Below are positions 22,748-33,115 of a DNA stretch of 64,000 nucleotides, piece by piece. The DNA lies in assembly GCA_029378245.1 (NCBI GenBank), contig JARKIF010000003.1, positions 2,294,001 through 2,358,000 on the forward strand, given 5' to 3'. The stretch is from Roridomyces roridus (Eukaryota > Basidiomycota > Agaricomycetes > Agaricales > Mycenaceae). The position numbers and the translations under genes are program-made. Each line of letters opens with the position of its first letter. The first letter of the stretch is position 1. Below the pieces are notes generated by a model. It searched no databases. It was given only the letters and a program-made list of their open reading frames with translations, and was not told where the DNA came from.

Positions 22748-23062
22748 TATTCTTTGCGACATGTACGGACGGTCCATTTGACAAGAGGGTAGGAAGCGTA
22801 TAGAAGCACCAGCAGTAATTCACGCACTTATTAAGAGTCTTATTCAGACGACGATCTTCGCGGCACCTCTGTTTCCAGGGCGTCTTCAAGAGCGAGGCTG
22901 GTGCAACTTCAGCAGTCGGAGGTACTCAAGTCCGGGACGTAGGCATTCCAACGAATAAATTATACTCGAGCAAAGAACAAGAATGTATATAGATCTACAA
23001 GAATTAGACGCGCTGTCCCTGAATGATTGCGCTCCCCGTGTGGGAAGACTGAATTCAACTGA
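22748..23062. other. converging 3' flanks
   Basis: A short spacer between the 3' ends of a plus-strand family B gene and a minus-strand F-box/LRR gene. No gene is seen. Confidence 0.5.
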
Positions 23063-24662
23063 TCAAAGCTGGTCATCTGGGCGGATTAGTTCAATCTAAC
23101 GACAAAGTGAGAAATAAATCAGCAGACGGTCAGGTATGGCTCACAATCTTTGAATCGATGTCTCCAGAGCCCAGGGTTTCAAAATCGGAGCTAATTTCTA
23201 CGCGCAACCCTCGCGCACGAAGATCGTGTAGTTTTTCAAGCGCGGCCTTGATCTTCCGGTCCACCCAGCTCGATGGCTTCATGTCAACCTCGCCGCCACG
23301 CCCAGCCTGAGGCCCATCAGCCATCCCAAATGAAAGCTGGAACGATTTCAACGGTGCCACTCCCGGAACCTCCTTCGTCCTCGCGGCAAGCATATCCACA
23401 AGATCTGCGAGATTGACATAGAATTGGCAGTCGTGGATTGCCAATGACTCGAGTGCCGGCAACTGATTTTCAGGCTGTTCAGCTACGTTGCGCAACAAAT
23501 GGCCGAGATTGCAATCCGGAGCGCGGAGAGCCAAGTCCCGCAAGGAGTGCAAAGGGACTGAGTCGAGGAAATCGTCCAGCCACCCGTCATCCGCATGGCG
23601 CAGAAAGAGATCAACCTGGCGCAACGTGCATCCCGAACGCGTCACCAGTTCATTCACCCAGTTGGCAGTGGAATGCGTGACCGGATCCACACGGATGGAC
23701 AAACATTCCAGGGCAGGGAGGGTAAGATATGGGAGTATCTCTACCGATGCATCCCTCCCGAGGCGGATGCTGTCTAGACGAGGGAGGACGGTAAATGTCG
23801 GGCTGGGACCCACATCCCCAGCATCATTAGAAACCATGTCGAGTTCCTGAAGATTAGGGGTATGCGCCAAAATCGCAAGACAATCGGCAACGTTAGCCCC
23901 GAGCACGAGTTTCGTCAGGTCTGTCTTTGGAAGGGCTGTCTGCAGTGCTTTGGCGCATTCATCCTTCAATACCACTTCCCGAAGGCAAGGTGCATCAAGG
24001 TGAGGGGCATCCAAGTGAGGTCTGTCGTCCTCGTCAGAGCTGAGGAGACCGTCCGCAATGGAGAGTTTCTTGAGACGCGGGAAGGGGCATGCGGGAAGTG
24101 AGATGGAATACAAGCTGCTCAGGGTCAAACTTTCCAACTGGGAGGAGAATCGGGATACTGTTTCATAAAGCGATTCCACGCGCGCTTTGGACCGTGGATC
24201 CTGGGGCGGCATGTACGTGAAATGGAACTCGAGATTCAAAGGAAGGCCGCCGGTGCGAGAGAGCCATATCGGGAGAGAATTCGCTGCGTTTGTCGTACTC
24301 CCTGAATTCATGAGTTCAGTCGGCGCTGTATCAAGATCAAACACGACCACGGACCTTTATGAAAATCTGAAATGCACTGTGTCCACCGACTCCACAATCG
24401 GCATGTCGAGATAGCCACTGCGCGCCATGAGCCGACACACCCATGTCAAGCGCAACGGATTCCGCGTAGGATGCGATTCGACGTAGTGGACAAAGATTTC
24501 AGAGGCGATTTCGGTCGGTAGGGTGAGAACAGGATACACAATGGCATCCAAATCCCGCGCAATCGACTCAGCGCTCCGAACGCAGCAAAGCTATCTGCTC
24601 CTCGTGAAAAGAATTCGTTGATCGATTTCCTCGACGCGCGACCGCCATTTGGTGCCGAGCAT
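23063..24662 (-). pseudogene. F-box-like/LRR protein with several frameshifts in exon 1
   Basis: The minus-strand start MLGTKWRSRVEEIDQRIL at 24662 is intact. The frame then breaks near 24607 (a missing T), near 24575 (an extra base) and near 24427-24430 (an extra C in TWVCR|SWRAVAIST). The rest is well preserved. A GTCCGT donor follows the F-box segment, and exon 2 begins LPIWLSRTGGLPLNLEFHFT and runs uninterrupted through the LRR body to NIDSKI. A 49-bp intron leads to the last exon at 23095-23063, encoding IELIRPDDQL. All damage is confined to the first exon, within about 180 bp, while 1.2 kb of LRR coding is clean. Local decay or locally poor consensus are both possible. Confidence 0.7.
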
Positions 24663-25003
24663 CGTGCACGTTCTGAGATGGAGAACAGAAGTGGTAGCGG
24701 ATCAAGAAGGAGATGAAAACAACCGTCAACCGATCATCGGCCGATATCACCGTGCTTCGATTGTCAACTTGAACTTCAACATGAGTTTGAACCAAATGGT
24801 ACTTGATTCTTGAAGTGACTTATGTAGCGCCAGTTTTGAAGCGAAAATGCCTCAAAGTGATAATCGTGTTTGTCGGACTTGTCTTTTTTGGCGGGGCTTG
24901 TCGCAGTTGTCGGGGCTTTCGAATGGATTACAAAATTGAGCAAACTACTCTTCATCCAATGTGGCAATGCCCATTCGTTCAAGATGCCCTTTATGTACAA
25001 AAT
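24663..25003. promoter_or_regulatory. conserved F-box/LRR 5' leader, then 3' flank of DUF6535 gene
   Basis: Read on the minus strand, the stretch upstream of the F-box start has CGGCCGATGATCGGTTGACG and CTTGATCCGCTACCACTTC. The same arrangement stands before the starts at 54093 and 56098. The right half is the 3' flank of the DUF6535 gene and holds nothing recognisable. Confidence 0.5.
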
Positions 25004-27358
25004 TCAAGCATTTACATGCAAAGAATCCAGACTCAACAGAAGCAAGTTCATACGACAGACCAGTGCAGCGTCAGAGGACGGAAATTTGTCAAGGAAAACC
25101 CCCAAAGCCCCTCGGATCGTCGCTCGAGCTGTCGGTTCGTCCAACCATGCGAACGGCGGCGAGCCCGAGAAAACCCAAGCTTCTCCATCCGACTTGTCCC
25201 TCCGTCCAGCATACACGTCAAACAACTCTGAATTTATGACCGCATCCATGAACCGCTCATCCAAATTTGCCACCCGTTGCACTCCAGTTGCCAATCGAAT
25301 TTGATGGTTTCGGTGAACTTTTTCGCGAGGAACAATGCAGCCTATCTGCTTGATAGTCTCGACCATCTTGAACGGAACCACCTCCGTGTCGAATTCTTCG
25401 AGAAACTGTGCAAAAAGAACCACCCTGGCCTCATCAACCCGGTGTTCCCACTCAGTAAGCGCAGGGAGCTCGCAAGTTGGCTGTACCAGAATGTCCAAGC
25501 TCGTCATGGGCATCAACCAATGTGGCGTGCCTGAAGCTCTGTGTACCAAGGCGTCCAGGATTCGTCGTTTAACGAGAGTGGCGACGGACGATTTTAGATG
25601 TGAGGATCCGGCAGAGTCGAGGATCGGTTGGAGAACAGACTCGTACAACGCAGGTGTCGCGTCCACCTCTTGCAGGAAAGCCGCGCGCCATAACGCAGCC
25701 AACAGCTGATCGATTCCAATTGTCAATTGCAACTCGACATCCTTGCCGGCGGTAAGAGACGGCGGGAGGGAAGTCCCTCGCCTCAGCGTTTCCGGGAACG
25801 CAGCCCACAGACTCCGGTGTATCTTGTTCAAGGGCGAAAGGAGTTGGCTTATATCCCCACCACGATTATTGATATAATAGATCAGAGCGCTGGGAATAGG
25901 CGTAGGTTTGTTGGGTATCCACCAGGAGCACAACTCCCGCATTGAAATGTCGACCCAGTCATTTGGTGACGCATCCTCCAACCGATGCCTATGCAAGATT
26001 ATGGTTTTATACATCGCCCATTTGAGTTGGAACTTGAATCTCCAAAATGGGAGAGAATCGTCAAGGTGAAGGGCTGCTCTTGTCTCTTCGTACGCGTAGG
26101 GAGGGCCCGCCTCTGCGGGAGACTTCCACACATAATCAAATAAGATTCGGTGTGGAGTAATATCAGCCCGGAATTTGTGTACAGTTTGAATGAAGTTGGG
26201 GATGAGTGCGCGTGGAGGAGAGCTGCGCATCAAACCGTCTAGCATGGGATCATATCCGTTCGATGTGAACCAGTCCGCCTGGGATTTGAGAAAGGAAATC
26301 CTTTCAGTGAGATCTATAGTATGGCTGATACCATCTTGGCACCGGGCAAGATAGTTCAACACCAAGGCAAGGTCGTGGGTGATGTATTGAAACATACGCC
26401 ATCGTAGAAGGGCCTGGACAGAGATCAAATAATGCCTTTCTTCAAGACCCCGCCAATTTCGAAGCATTTTCGCTTCAAAGTAATCTTGGAGCCCGAACAA
26501 ATCAAGGCGATCCAAGAATGGTCCCGCAGGAGCGTCTAGCGGCGCCGGACCACAGGGAAGGGTCAAAATAGCCCACAACGCTCTGTAACCAGTGATCTGG
26601 CGCCTCTTTCTAGCATCCGGCAGGAGTAGACCACTATCGCAGCTGCGAAGTAGATTTTCGATGCGTAGGGGCAACTTGAGATCGGGATGATGGACCAGAT
26701 TTCGGATATGGCAGTCGTATGAGTGCCGCCGCCCGTTCGGACTCCACAGGACATCTGGAATGGCTTCGACGAGAGGTTCCAATTCTGCATCGTCAGCCAA
26801 AGATTTGACTGTCCACACGAGGGCACTGTAGTCCCGGGTGTTGCGTTCAGGTAGGATTTCTACCGCCCGACGAGAAATGACTTGAACAATGGTCTCTGCT
26901 GAGGATGGACCCCAATTCGGCCGGCGCCAGGGCCATTGCGTCCCGATCCATCGCAACAAAAACCAGAATGAGCTGGATAGTGGGGTTCGGTATGGACAGT
27001 CGAGATGGAGCAAAGGCAGGACAGTGAGAACGAAATACACAGCCGTGAGTATGGCCAGGATCGCGGCAACCACGGCTGCCATGCCCATGTCTATTGGGAG
27101 GAGGAATGCGATGAGACCTCCAAAGAAGAGGAATAATGAAGCATGCAGAAGCAGCGGGATGATCTCCACGACTGTATGCATATTGAAACGCTTGAGGCCG
27201 TAATAGAGGTATGAGAAAAGGCGAGCTCGGATAAGGGGTGCAGAATGCATGTCGGCGCGGTGGAGAAAGTCGCGTGCCCATTGCTTCAGTAAGGTAGCAA
27301 TGAGTGCACATCCCAGGCTGAGACCAAGGACTGATAAACCAGAGCGCGTTCTCAACGT
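25004..27358 (-). CDS. DUF6535 membrane protein, N-terminal exons missing
   Basis: DUF6535 proteins are large agaricomycete proteins with N-terminal membrane helices and a long helical C-terminus of unknown function. On the minus strand the reading starts after a likely AG acceptor with VENALWFIS. It shifts by one base near 27321-27332 and continues SLGCALIATLLKQWARDFL, HSAPLIRARLFSYLYYGL and two membrane helices (about 27180-27000). A soluble tail of roughly 650 residues without interruption ends LLLLSLDSLHVNA. The first part of the domain, normally a WDK-type helix and the first membrane helix, is not found upstream. Instead a family B fragment lies 120 bp away at 27478-27597. The gene is therefore either 5' truncated or has unrecognised first exons. 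Confidence 0.75.
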   Translation of the reverse strand, partial: TLRTRSGLSVLGLSLGCALIATLLKQWARDFLHRADMHSAPLIRARLFSYLYYGLKRFNMHTVVEIIPLLLHASLFLFFGGLIAFLLPIDMGMAAVVAAILAILTAVYFVLTVLPLLHLDCPYRTPLSSSFWFLLRWIGTQWPWRRPNWGPSSAETIVQVISRRAVEILPERNTRDYSALVWTVKSLADDAELEPLVEAIPDVLWSPNGRRHSYDCHIRNLVHHPDLKLPLRIENLLRSCDSGLLLPDARKRRQITGYRALWAILTLPCGPAPLDAPAGPFLDRLDLFGLQDYFEAKMLRNWRGLEERHYLISVQALLRWRMFQYITHDLALVLNYLARCQDGISHTIDLTERISFLKSQADWFTSNGYDPMLDGLMRSSPPRALIPNFIQTVHKFRADITPHRILFDYVWKSPAEAGPPYAYEETRAALHLDDSLPFWRFKFQLKWAMYKTIILHRHRLEDASPNDWVDISMRELCSWWIPNKPTPIPSALIYYINNRGGDISQLLSPLNKIHRSLWAAFPETLRRGTSLPPSLTAGKDVELQLTIGIDQLLAALWRAAFLQEVDATPALYESVLQPILDSAGSSHLKSSVATLVKRRILDALVHRASGTPHWLMPMTSLDILVQPTCELPALTEWEHRVDEARVVLFAQFLEEFDTEVVPFKMVETIKQIGCIVPREKVHRNHQIRLATGVQRVANLDERFMDAVINSELFDVYAGRRDKSDGEAWVFSGSPPFAWLDEPTARATIRGALGVFLDKFPSSDAALVCRMNLLLLSLDSLHVNA

Positions 27359-27477
27359 CTGCGGTTTGTATTAGCGCTGTCAATTTCATCTGAGTCTATC
27401 TCCTCTCACAGCCTCTGACACTGCGACTTCTGAGGGTGCACAAGCGATGAGAACTCTGAGAAATAACGGTGGTCAAT

Positions 27478-27597
27478 TCAACATGGCTTTGCAGCGTCGT
27501 TGTACGTGCGGAAATATCCTGGGGCCTCGTCCACGAAATCGACGGGTTGACCTAACCATTTCAGAGCGGAGAGTACGAGTTGCGGAGGCACGTCCAT
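27478..27597 (-). pseudogene. family B exon-1 fragment
   Basis: Reading on the minus strand, MDVPPQLVLSALKWLGQP and FRTYNDAAKP match the first 40 residues of family B proteins (MDVPPQLMFSALTWDG and VGTYNEAAS in other copies). The similarity ends abruptly at a TGA, 120 bp upstream of the truncated DUF6535 exon. No exon 2 or 3 follows. This is a broken copy and marks a rearrangement breakpoint. Confidence 0.6.
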
Positions 27598-27600
27598 CAT

Positions 27601-28652
27601 GAAGGAAAGGGTTGTCAGGGGCTCTTGCAAATTGAAATTTCATTACACACAACCGGCCGAAACACGTCGAGAGGTTACAGGTACAAGTATGATGAATCTG
27701 TGAATAAGTTTAGATGAAGTTCAACTGAGGTGATCAAGAAACGTACTTTACACGAGCCCCAAGATCTTGAACGAGGAATATCTAGACCTGCTTTTATGGG
27801 CCATTGCTCGCGCATGGCAATCCGAGTCTGGGTTCTGGACACGAGGGGAGCTAAAAACAAAACAAAAGAGGCCTGCGGAGAAAGCTGAACGAGGTCTCAG
27901 GTCGGAGTCCCTTGCGGCAAGGAAGGGAACACTCAAGATTTTATAATAGTGAGCACCGACTCCGGAGCCCAGCTTCAGAGGCGGTATAGAATCCGCGGCA
28001 AGACGATGAGAGGATGGGACGATGTAAACGTTGTATGGCCATATGCAATTTCATGGCAGACCCAGGGAGACGATGTTGAGACAATGAGAGAGCGAGGGTC
28101 TCACAGCCTGAGAAAGTTACAGAAATTGGATGTACCCCAGGGAAATAGGAGAGGCGAGGCCGCGAGGGATGCACAGTAAACCAGACTGTTGGATGTGAAA
28201 ATAGCCTGGCTTTGTGGGTCGTAGCTGCAGTACAACTGGGTGTCGAGTCGATGCGCGGTGGTGAGAGGCAAGAAGCGTGCCGAGCTGTCAACGGAAGTTA
28301 CGGAACTGTCATCGGCTGTTAAACAGACTCGGCTCCCCCCCGGCTTCCTTTGTGGCCGGCGGAGATGATACACATACGCAGGTCGGCGGAGGAAGATTAG
28401 ATAGAGCAAGATTCCTTTGCAAGGTGTCAGGGCAAATGACAAAGAGGCTTCCAAATGGAGCCAGAATGCCCCAAAAATTACCCGAAAAGGAAACCATCCC
28501 AACACCGACACTGACGTCACCGAAAAAGTGGCGACCCCACTCTGGCGGGAAACCGGCCGATAAGACCGAGCTTAAAAATAAATTTTTAAGACTCGGAACC
28601 AGGAGATTAGGAGACTGGAGTGATCATAGCGAAAAGACTATACCATGCTCGC
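27601..28652. other. intergenic, about 1 kb, no gene seen
   Basis: Short frames on both strands lack recognisable content. One CAAGATCTTG palindrome occurs at 27771-27780, the same 10-mer that is clustered at 33.6-34.3 kb. The right end is the 3' flank of the family B gene. Confidence 0.45.
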
Positions 28653-29645
28653 CTACATATCCTCATCTTCATAGTCATCGCCATCCTCGTCTTCCATCTG
28701 CTCATCAGAATGATCAGAGTCTTCCTCTTGCACGGCCGGCTCCTGAAGCCGTGCCAGCTCCTCGTTCTTGACGAAAACCTTGAGAACAGTAGCGCGAATA
28801 TCGTACTCGGAGATAGATCGCGGGGTCATGGACTTGTCGTCAAAATCCACCAGTTCCACCACGCGGACAGCCTGCGGAGCGCGTCGGTGAAAGATCGTCG
28901 GTCGAGAATCGAGACTCACTTGAAGGCGTAGCTCAACACCCCACGCCTGGTCCCACCTCCATACAATCTCCGTCCTCTCCCCTAGAGGTTTCCTCTGGTC
29001 CTTCCGTTGGAGCAACGTCGTCCCCCACTCTCCCTGCCATCCCAGACCCTCAGTCGAATCCGGTTCATCACCCTCAGCCGAACACGGGACATCATCCTGT
29101 CCCTGCCCCGGAAGATCTGGGCCGGAGAACGCCAAACCATGCAATCCGTCGGGCTCCAACCCGGTCGAGCCATTCCAGTCCTCGTCGTAAAAGACAAACG
29201 GAGGACCCCTGCGCTCCCTGTGCATCTATTCAAGCATCAGCTTTCTATCGAGTCGCATTTCCAAGAGAGGACCCACATAATCGTCGTCGACGTCACTGTC
29301 GCGCGCCGCAAACCGTTCAGGCCACTGGACGCGCCCAGGCAAACACAAACTGAATCGAGGGGGCATATTATCTCCAAGGATAGCACCATAGTAAGTGACT
29401 GAGGAGGAGGCCGTCCCGATGAATGCATGGCGCGTGTACTTGAACGAGACGGGTGTCGCAGGGGCATATTCGACCGTATCCTGTTCGGTCTTGGTCTTGT
29501 TGAGTTGGAAAGAGGCGGCTTCGCGGTAGGTGCCGACGTATTCACCCGGATCCTCTGCTGATACAATGGTCGAGAGGCCAGACCAAGTCAGGGCGGAGAA
29601 ATTGGGGTGCGCGGTGGAGCGTCCATGGTTCACGACAAAAGACAA
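28653..29645 (-). CDS. family B protein, 297 aa, start shifted
   Basis: Three exons (29645-29277, 29225-28920, 28871-28653), all phase 0 and multiples of three, give 297 residues. Exon 1 keeps NFSALTWSG, EYVGTYREAASFQLNKT and FSLCLPGRVQWPERF. Exon 2 keeps GPPFVFYDEDWN, GLHGLAFSGPDLPGQGQDD, GWQGEWGTTLLQRKDQRK and WGVELRLQ. Exon 3 keeps RSISEYDIRATVLKVFVKNE and ends in an acidic tract; the basic tail is absent. The ancestral ATG (ATGGACGCTCCACC) is out of frame because of two extra bases after it. The frame is kept by an upstream ATG (MSFVVNHGRS) at 29645, which is therefore the annotated start. It is head to head with the family C gene at 29693. Function is unknown. Confidence 0.75.
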
Positions 29646-29692
29646 GTTGTGATCCGAGTGAGATCATCTGATGGCAATCAAGTCTCTTCCCC
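29646..29692. promoter_or_regulatory. 47-bp spacer between divergent family B and family C genes
   Basis: The annotated start codons are only 47 bp apart, so promoter elements must overlap one of the transcribed leaders or be shared. No separate TATA box is evident. This is the second type of head-to-head pair in the island. Confidence 0.45.
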
Positions 29693-31522
29693 ATGAGCAT
29701 CCCTGTCCAAAGTCACCCCGAGCTGCTACCGGATATTGTCAAGATTCTCTCCACTGCACTGAGTGCTGCCCAAGACAAGACCCGGGAACTGGAAAGCAGG
29801 CTAGAATCGGAGGTACATCAGGCTGGGGAGCCATTTCGAATTCGGAGAGCCCTGACCCGCGTTTGTCCAAGACCTGTGCGGCAAAAGCTGAGAACAAGAC
29901 GCTGAAAGAACTCTACGAGCGTGAGCGTGAGGAAGGACGAGAATCACGAGCTGTATGGACCCGGCTTTCCCACCTTCGTCCGTTCTGATGACACCAGGCG
30001 CGCGACGAACGGGGTCGACGCGAAACGGCTGCTGGGCAATCTGTGGGGATTCTGGATGAAAGAGTGGCGCGCGAGAACGAGGTGCGCGCGGATATCTCCC
30101 TACCTCGGCTGCTCTAATCCGTCTTTACACAGGCTAGATCCAGGATTGAAGCTTTGCAGGCGAAGGAGGTCCGACTGGAAACGGAGTTGGAGGCTCTGAG
30201 ACTGGTCAATCATGTGCGTGTGGTTTCGACCAATTTCTGGCACGGACTGACACCCGGTAGTCCCAACTGTGCGACAAGGATGCCCAGCTGTCTCAACTAC
30301 AAGCGGAGTTGAATGGATTGCATGACGAGCACGCGCAATTGGCAGAAAAGCACAGGCTTGCTGGAGAGCGACACGAGGCCTTGCGAAAAGGAACGGACGT
30401 GATGGCAATTGTGCTCAAGAAGGTCAGTGCCCAGGCATAGTACTTTGACGGTTGTTGACCGAGTCGTAGGTGCTGGGTACACACACCGAGCAGACGGGTG
30501 AACTCCCTGCCTCGGAAGAAGGCGTGTGTCTGGCTAGCCTCATTCCCCACGCTCCTCAGGTTTTTAAAGGTTTCACAGCCATCAGCATTTCACGTCGATC
30601 GCTTGCCGGGGAAAAAATGGAGGACAGAGCGCAAGCGTCTTGAAGAGTACTTCAAGTTTCTACCGCCCCTCGTGGCAGGCTGTCGCCCATTCTTTGATGA
30701 TATGTTTGCCCGTGAAACTCACTTGCAGCCAATCGGGCGTGCGGATCCCGCTTCGGAAGTGGGGTTCAAGCCAGTAAGTTTTGATTCACACATGTGGCTA
30801 TATTGCTCACCAAAATCGAGCAGGAATTTGAAACTAATCGGTAATCGATTTGCTGACGCCTTTGGATTCGGGATATACGCTCAGCTTATTCTAGTGTCAT
30901 TCTCCACTGTCCCAAGCGCACCACGTGGGATTGCCACAGTCGCATTCACGGAGCCGTCTTTGTACCGACCCACGTTTACTCTCGCCCGGAAAAACGATGG
31001 ATTGAAAACAACGAGGCCTTGGACACATATTCCGCAAATGGCCAACGGGTTGAGTTCTTTGCCAACAAGGGACCTTTCCTGTACTACTTTGGGACTTACG
31101 AGGTGCGCAGTCTGCCGCCTCTGCAGGCTCTCACTCTGCCGCCCGTCCAATCTTCAGGATGGGATGTTCCTGCCCAAGTGGTCGGTGTTGTATCCTCGCG
31201 TGTTCAGCCAATCTGTCCTTATGTCCCATAATAGGATATTCACACCATGTATCGGCTCACGGGATTGGCAGAGAACGAGAAGGACATGCTGAAGGAATGC
31301 ACATGCTACGCCGATGGGTACATCAAGGCAAAGTGCTTTGTTCTGCAGTGCGTCGGTTTCAACTACGAGCTTTACACCGCACTTCGGAAACGGTTCACGC
31401 ACGTAAACATTTTCGGCAACGCGGAGACCTTGCCCTGTGCAAAGAAAAGGAAAGTTGAGATTGAGCCGGGAGAGCTGGTGGAGGAGTCCAATAAATCCAA
31501 GAAGAAGAAGAAGAAAAATTAA
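29693..31522 (+). CDS. family C coiled-coil protein with basic tail, one apparent frameshift
   Basis: The start is MSIPVQSHPELLPDIVKILS at 29693, shared with the copy at 41611. Exons 1-5 (29693-29812, 29872 onward) encode Glu/Arg/Leu-rich coiled coil such as LKELYERERE, SRIEALQAKEVRLETELEAL and LHDEHAQLAEKHRL. Exon 6 loses frame near 30545-30560 and resumes before FHVDRLPGKKW, then reads CRPFFDDMFARETHLQPIGR. The following exons give VILHCPKRTTWDCHSRIHGA, THVYSRPEKRW, NGQRVEFFANKGPFLYYFGT, and a last exon beginning DIHTMYRLTGL that contains KAKCFVLQCVGFNYEL. It ends KKRKVEIEPGELVEE...KKKKKKN. The C-terminal half resembles a small globular domain of unknown function. The tail looks like a nuclear localisation signal. 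I do not recognise a named family. Confidence 0.68.
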
Positions 31523-31681
31523 ATCGGTAGTGCCTTGTGTATATATCGCAGATTCCGTTCTATGGCTTTACAACTGAGATAAGTGCTCCGAAAACTCCAT
31601 GAACGTCCCGCTCGTCACCGAAGATGCCTCAAAGGCGCACCGAAGTTGAACGAGTGATTAATCATCTGAAAGTGGTCACTA

Positions 31682-33115
31682 TCACACTAGGAACAACCAG
31701 ATGAAAATCCTCTCACCCGAAAACCCGTTATTTCCCTGAGAAGATTCCCCCAATTGCGACAGCGATTGACGCAACTTCTTGAGTTTGGGCTCCATTTGGA
31801 GCAGCTCGCGGTTCTTCGCAGTGTCATAAGCCTCAAGAACTGCCTCGGAAAATAGTTGAAATGGTTTAGCCCTGTCCGCCGTCCGGGGCTTGTGCGTATC
31901 GTCAGTAAGTGTGGTGAAAAGTGGCCTGCAGCGATCCTGGGACCGCAAATTCTCGATATTGAATGTCTCGAGCGCAGGAAAGATGCCGGAATGTCCGGTC
32001 ATGGCAATGAATAGTTGCGAGAGGACATCGTCACCGGGTCGGAAATCGAGACCGTCTATGGTCAGAGCCCGAACTGCCTGTAGCGGCACGGAGACTACGA
32101 ATCTGTTCAAGGACTCCCCGCTGACGAAAACCAAACGAAGCTCGAGAATTCGGATGGAGCAGCCGGATCTCGTGATACAGTCCGCAAGCTCTGTGCCCAT
32201 CGTCGGCGGATCGTCGTCGTCGATGTACAGCCCGAGCTTTTCTAGAGCCGGCACGGTAATACACGCGAGGACTTGGCAGGTTTCGATACCCAGCTCGAGG
32301 GTGCGGACACGGGGAAGGGAAATTGGAGTGAGTGAGGCCGGGGGTTGCTCCGTCGAATCAATTGAGAGGTGGAGGCTCTCGACATTGGGCGTTTGAGCTA
32401 GGAGTTGCAAGCACGTATCGAGGTCGGAATCGAGGGTTAATTTAGTCAGCTGCGTGCACGGAAACGCCGCCAGTGGTTCCTCCAGGTCATATAACTCCAC
32501 GCGCAACTCGCAAAGGCGAGGTGAATCGCTCAAAATCGGTAAAGTCGATGGGCCACCCACCATTTTGACGAGCTCCAATTTCGTGAGGCTGGGGAAGGAG
32601 AAGCAAAGTTTGGCTGGGAGAACAGCCATGTCCAGGGCTAGCGTGTCCCACTGGGAGGAATATGCGGTGACAACTTGGAGTAGCTCTTGAGATTTTTCCG
32701 GTGTCAAGAGGGCGATGAAGTGGAGGTGCAAAGGTAGGGTGCCCGCACGCGAGAACCATAGAGCAGCAAGCCACACTAGATAATTCGTTCAGTTTTTTTG
32801 GCGCTCAGAGAGACAGGACACACCGGAACCCAGGCCAATATTGAAATGTGTCCAGAGCCGGTGGGTGCAGATCGCCACATCTCTCCACAGCCGACAAACC
32901 CAAGTCAGCAGTAGGGGGTTATGCTGTAAGTGGTCGCCGACGTATTGAAGGAAAATTTCGGAAAGGATCTCGTTGGGGAGAGTGAGGACGGGGTACACGA
33001 TGGCTTCCAGCTCCCGTGCCACCGTCTCCCGTTCGGCACGTAGCACGGCCATCTGGTTGTCGAGCAAGCACATTTGCCGCTCGATTTCTGCCAGACGAGA
33101 CCTGAGCCCTGACAT
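31682..33115 (-). CDS. F-box-like/LRR protein, 461 aa, divergent subfamily
   Basis: Two exons, 33115-32824 and 32775-31682, give 461 residues without frameshift. The start MSGLRSRLAEIERQM at 33115 is chosen by alignment with the other copies; an upstream in-frame ATG exists at 33262. The F-box-like segment is YPVLTLPNEILSEIFLQYV, followed by LTWVCRLWRDVAICTHRLW. After a 48-bp intron comes LWFSRAGTLPLHLHF and an LRR body with FPSLTKLELVKM, LDTCLQLLAQTPNVESLHLS and LPRVRTLELGI. The C-terminus (LKKLRQSLSQLGES) differs from the tandem copies and lacks the IELIRT mini-exon. This member is more distant from the cluster paralogs. It likely acts as a substrate-recognition subunit of an SCF-type ubiquitin ligase. 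Confidence 0.82.

Noticed and set aside
28277..28771. Plus-strand 164-codon frame
   Set aside because: It overlaps the antisense of family B exon 3 and has no recognisable content in its unique part.
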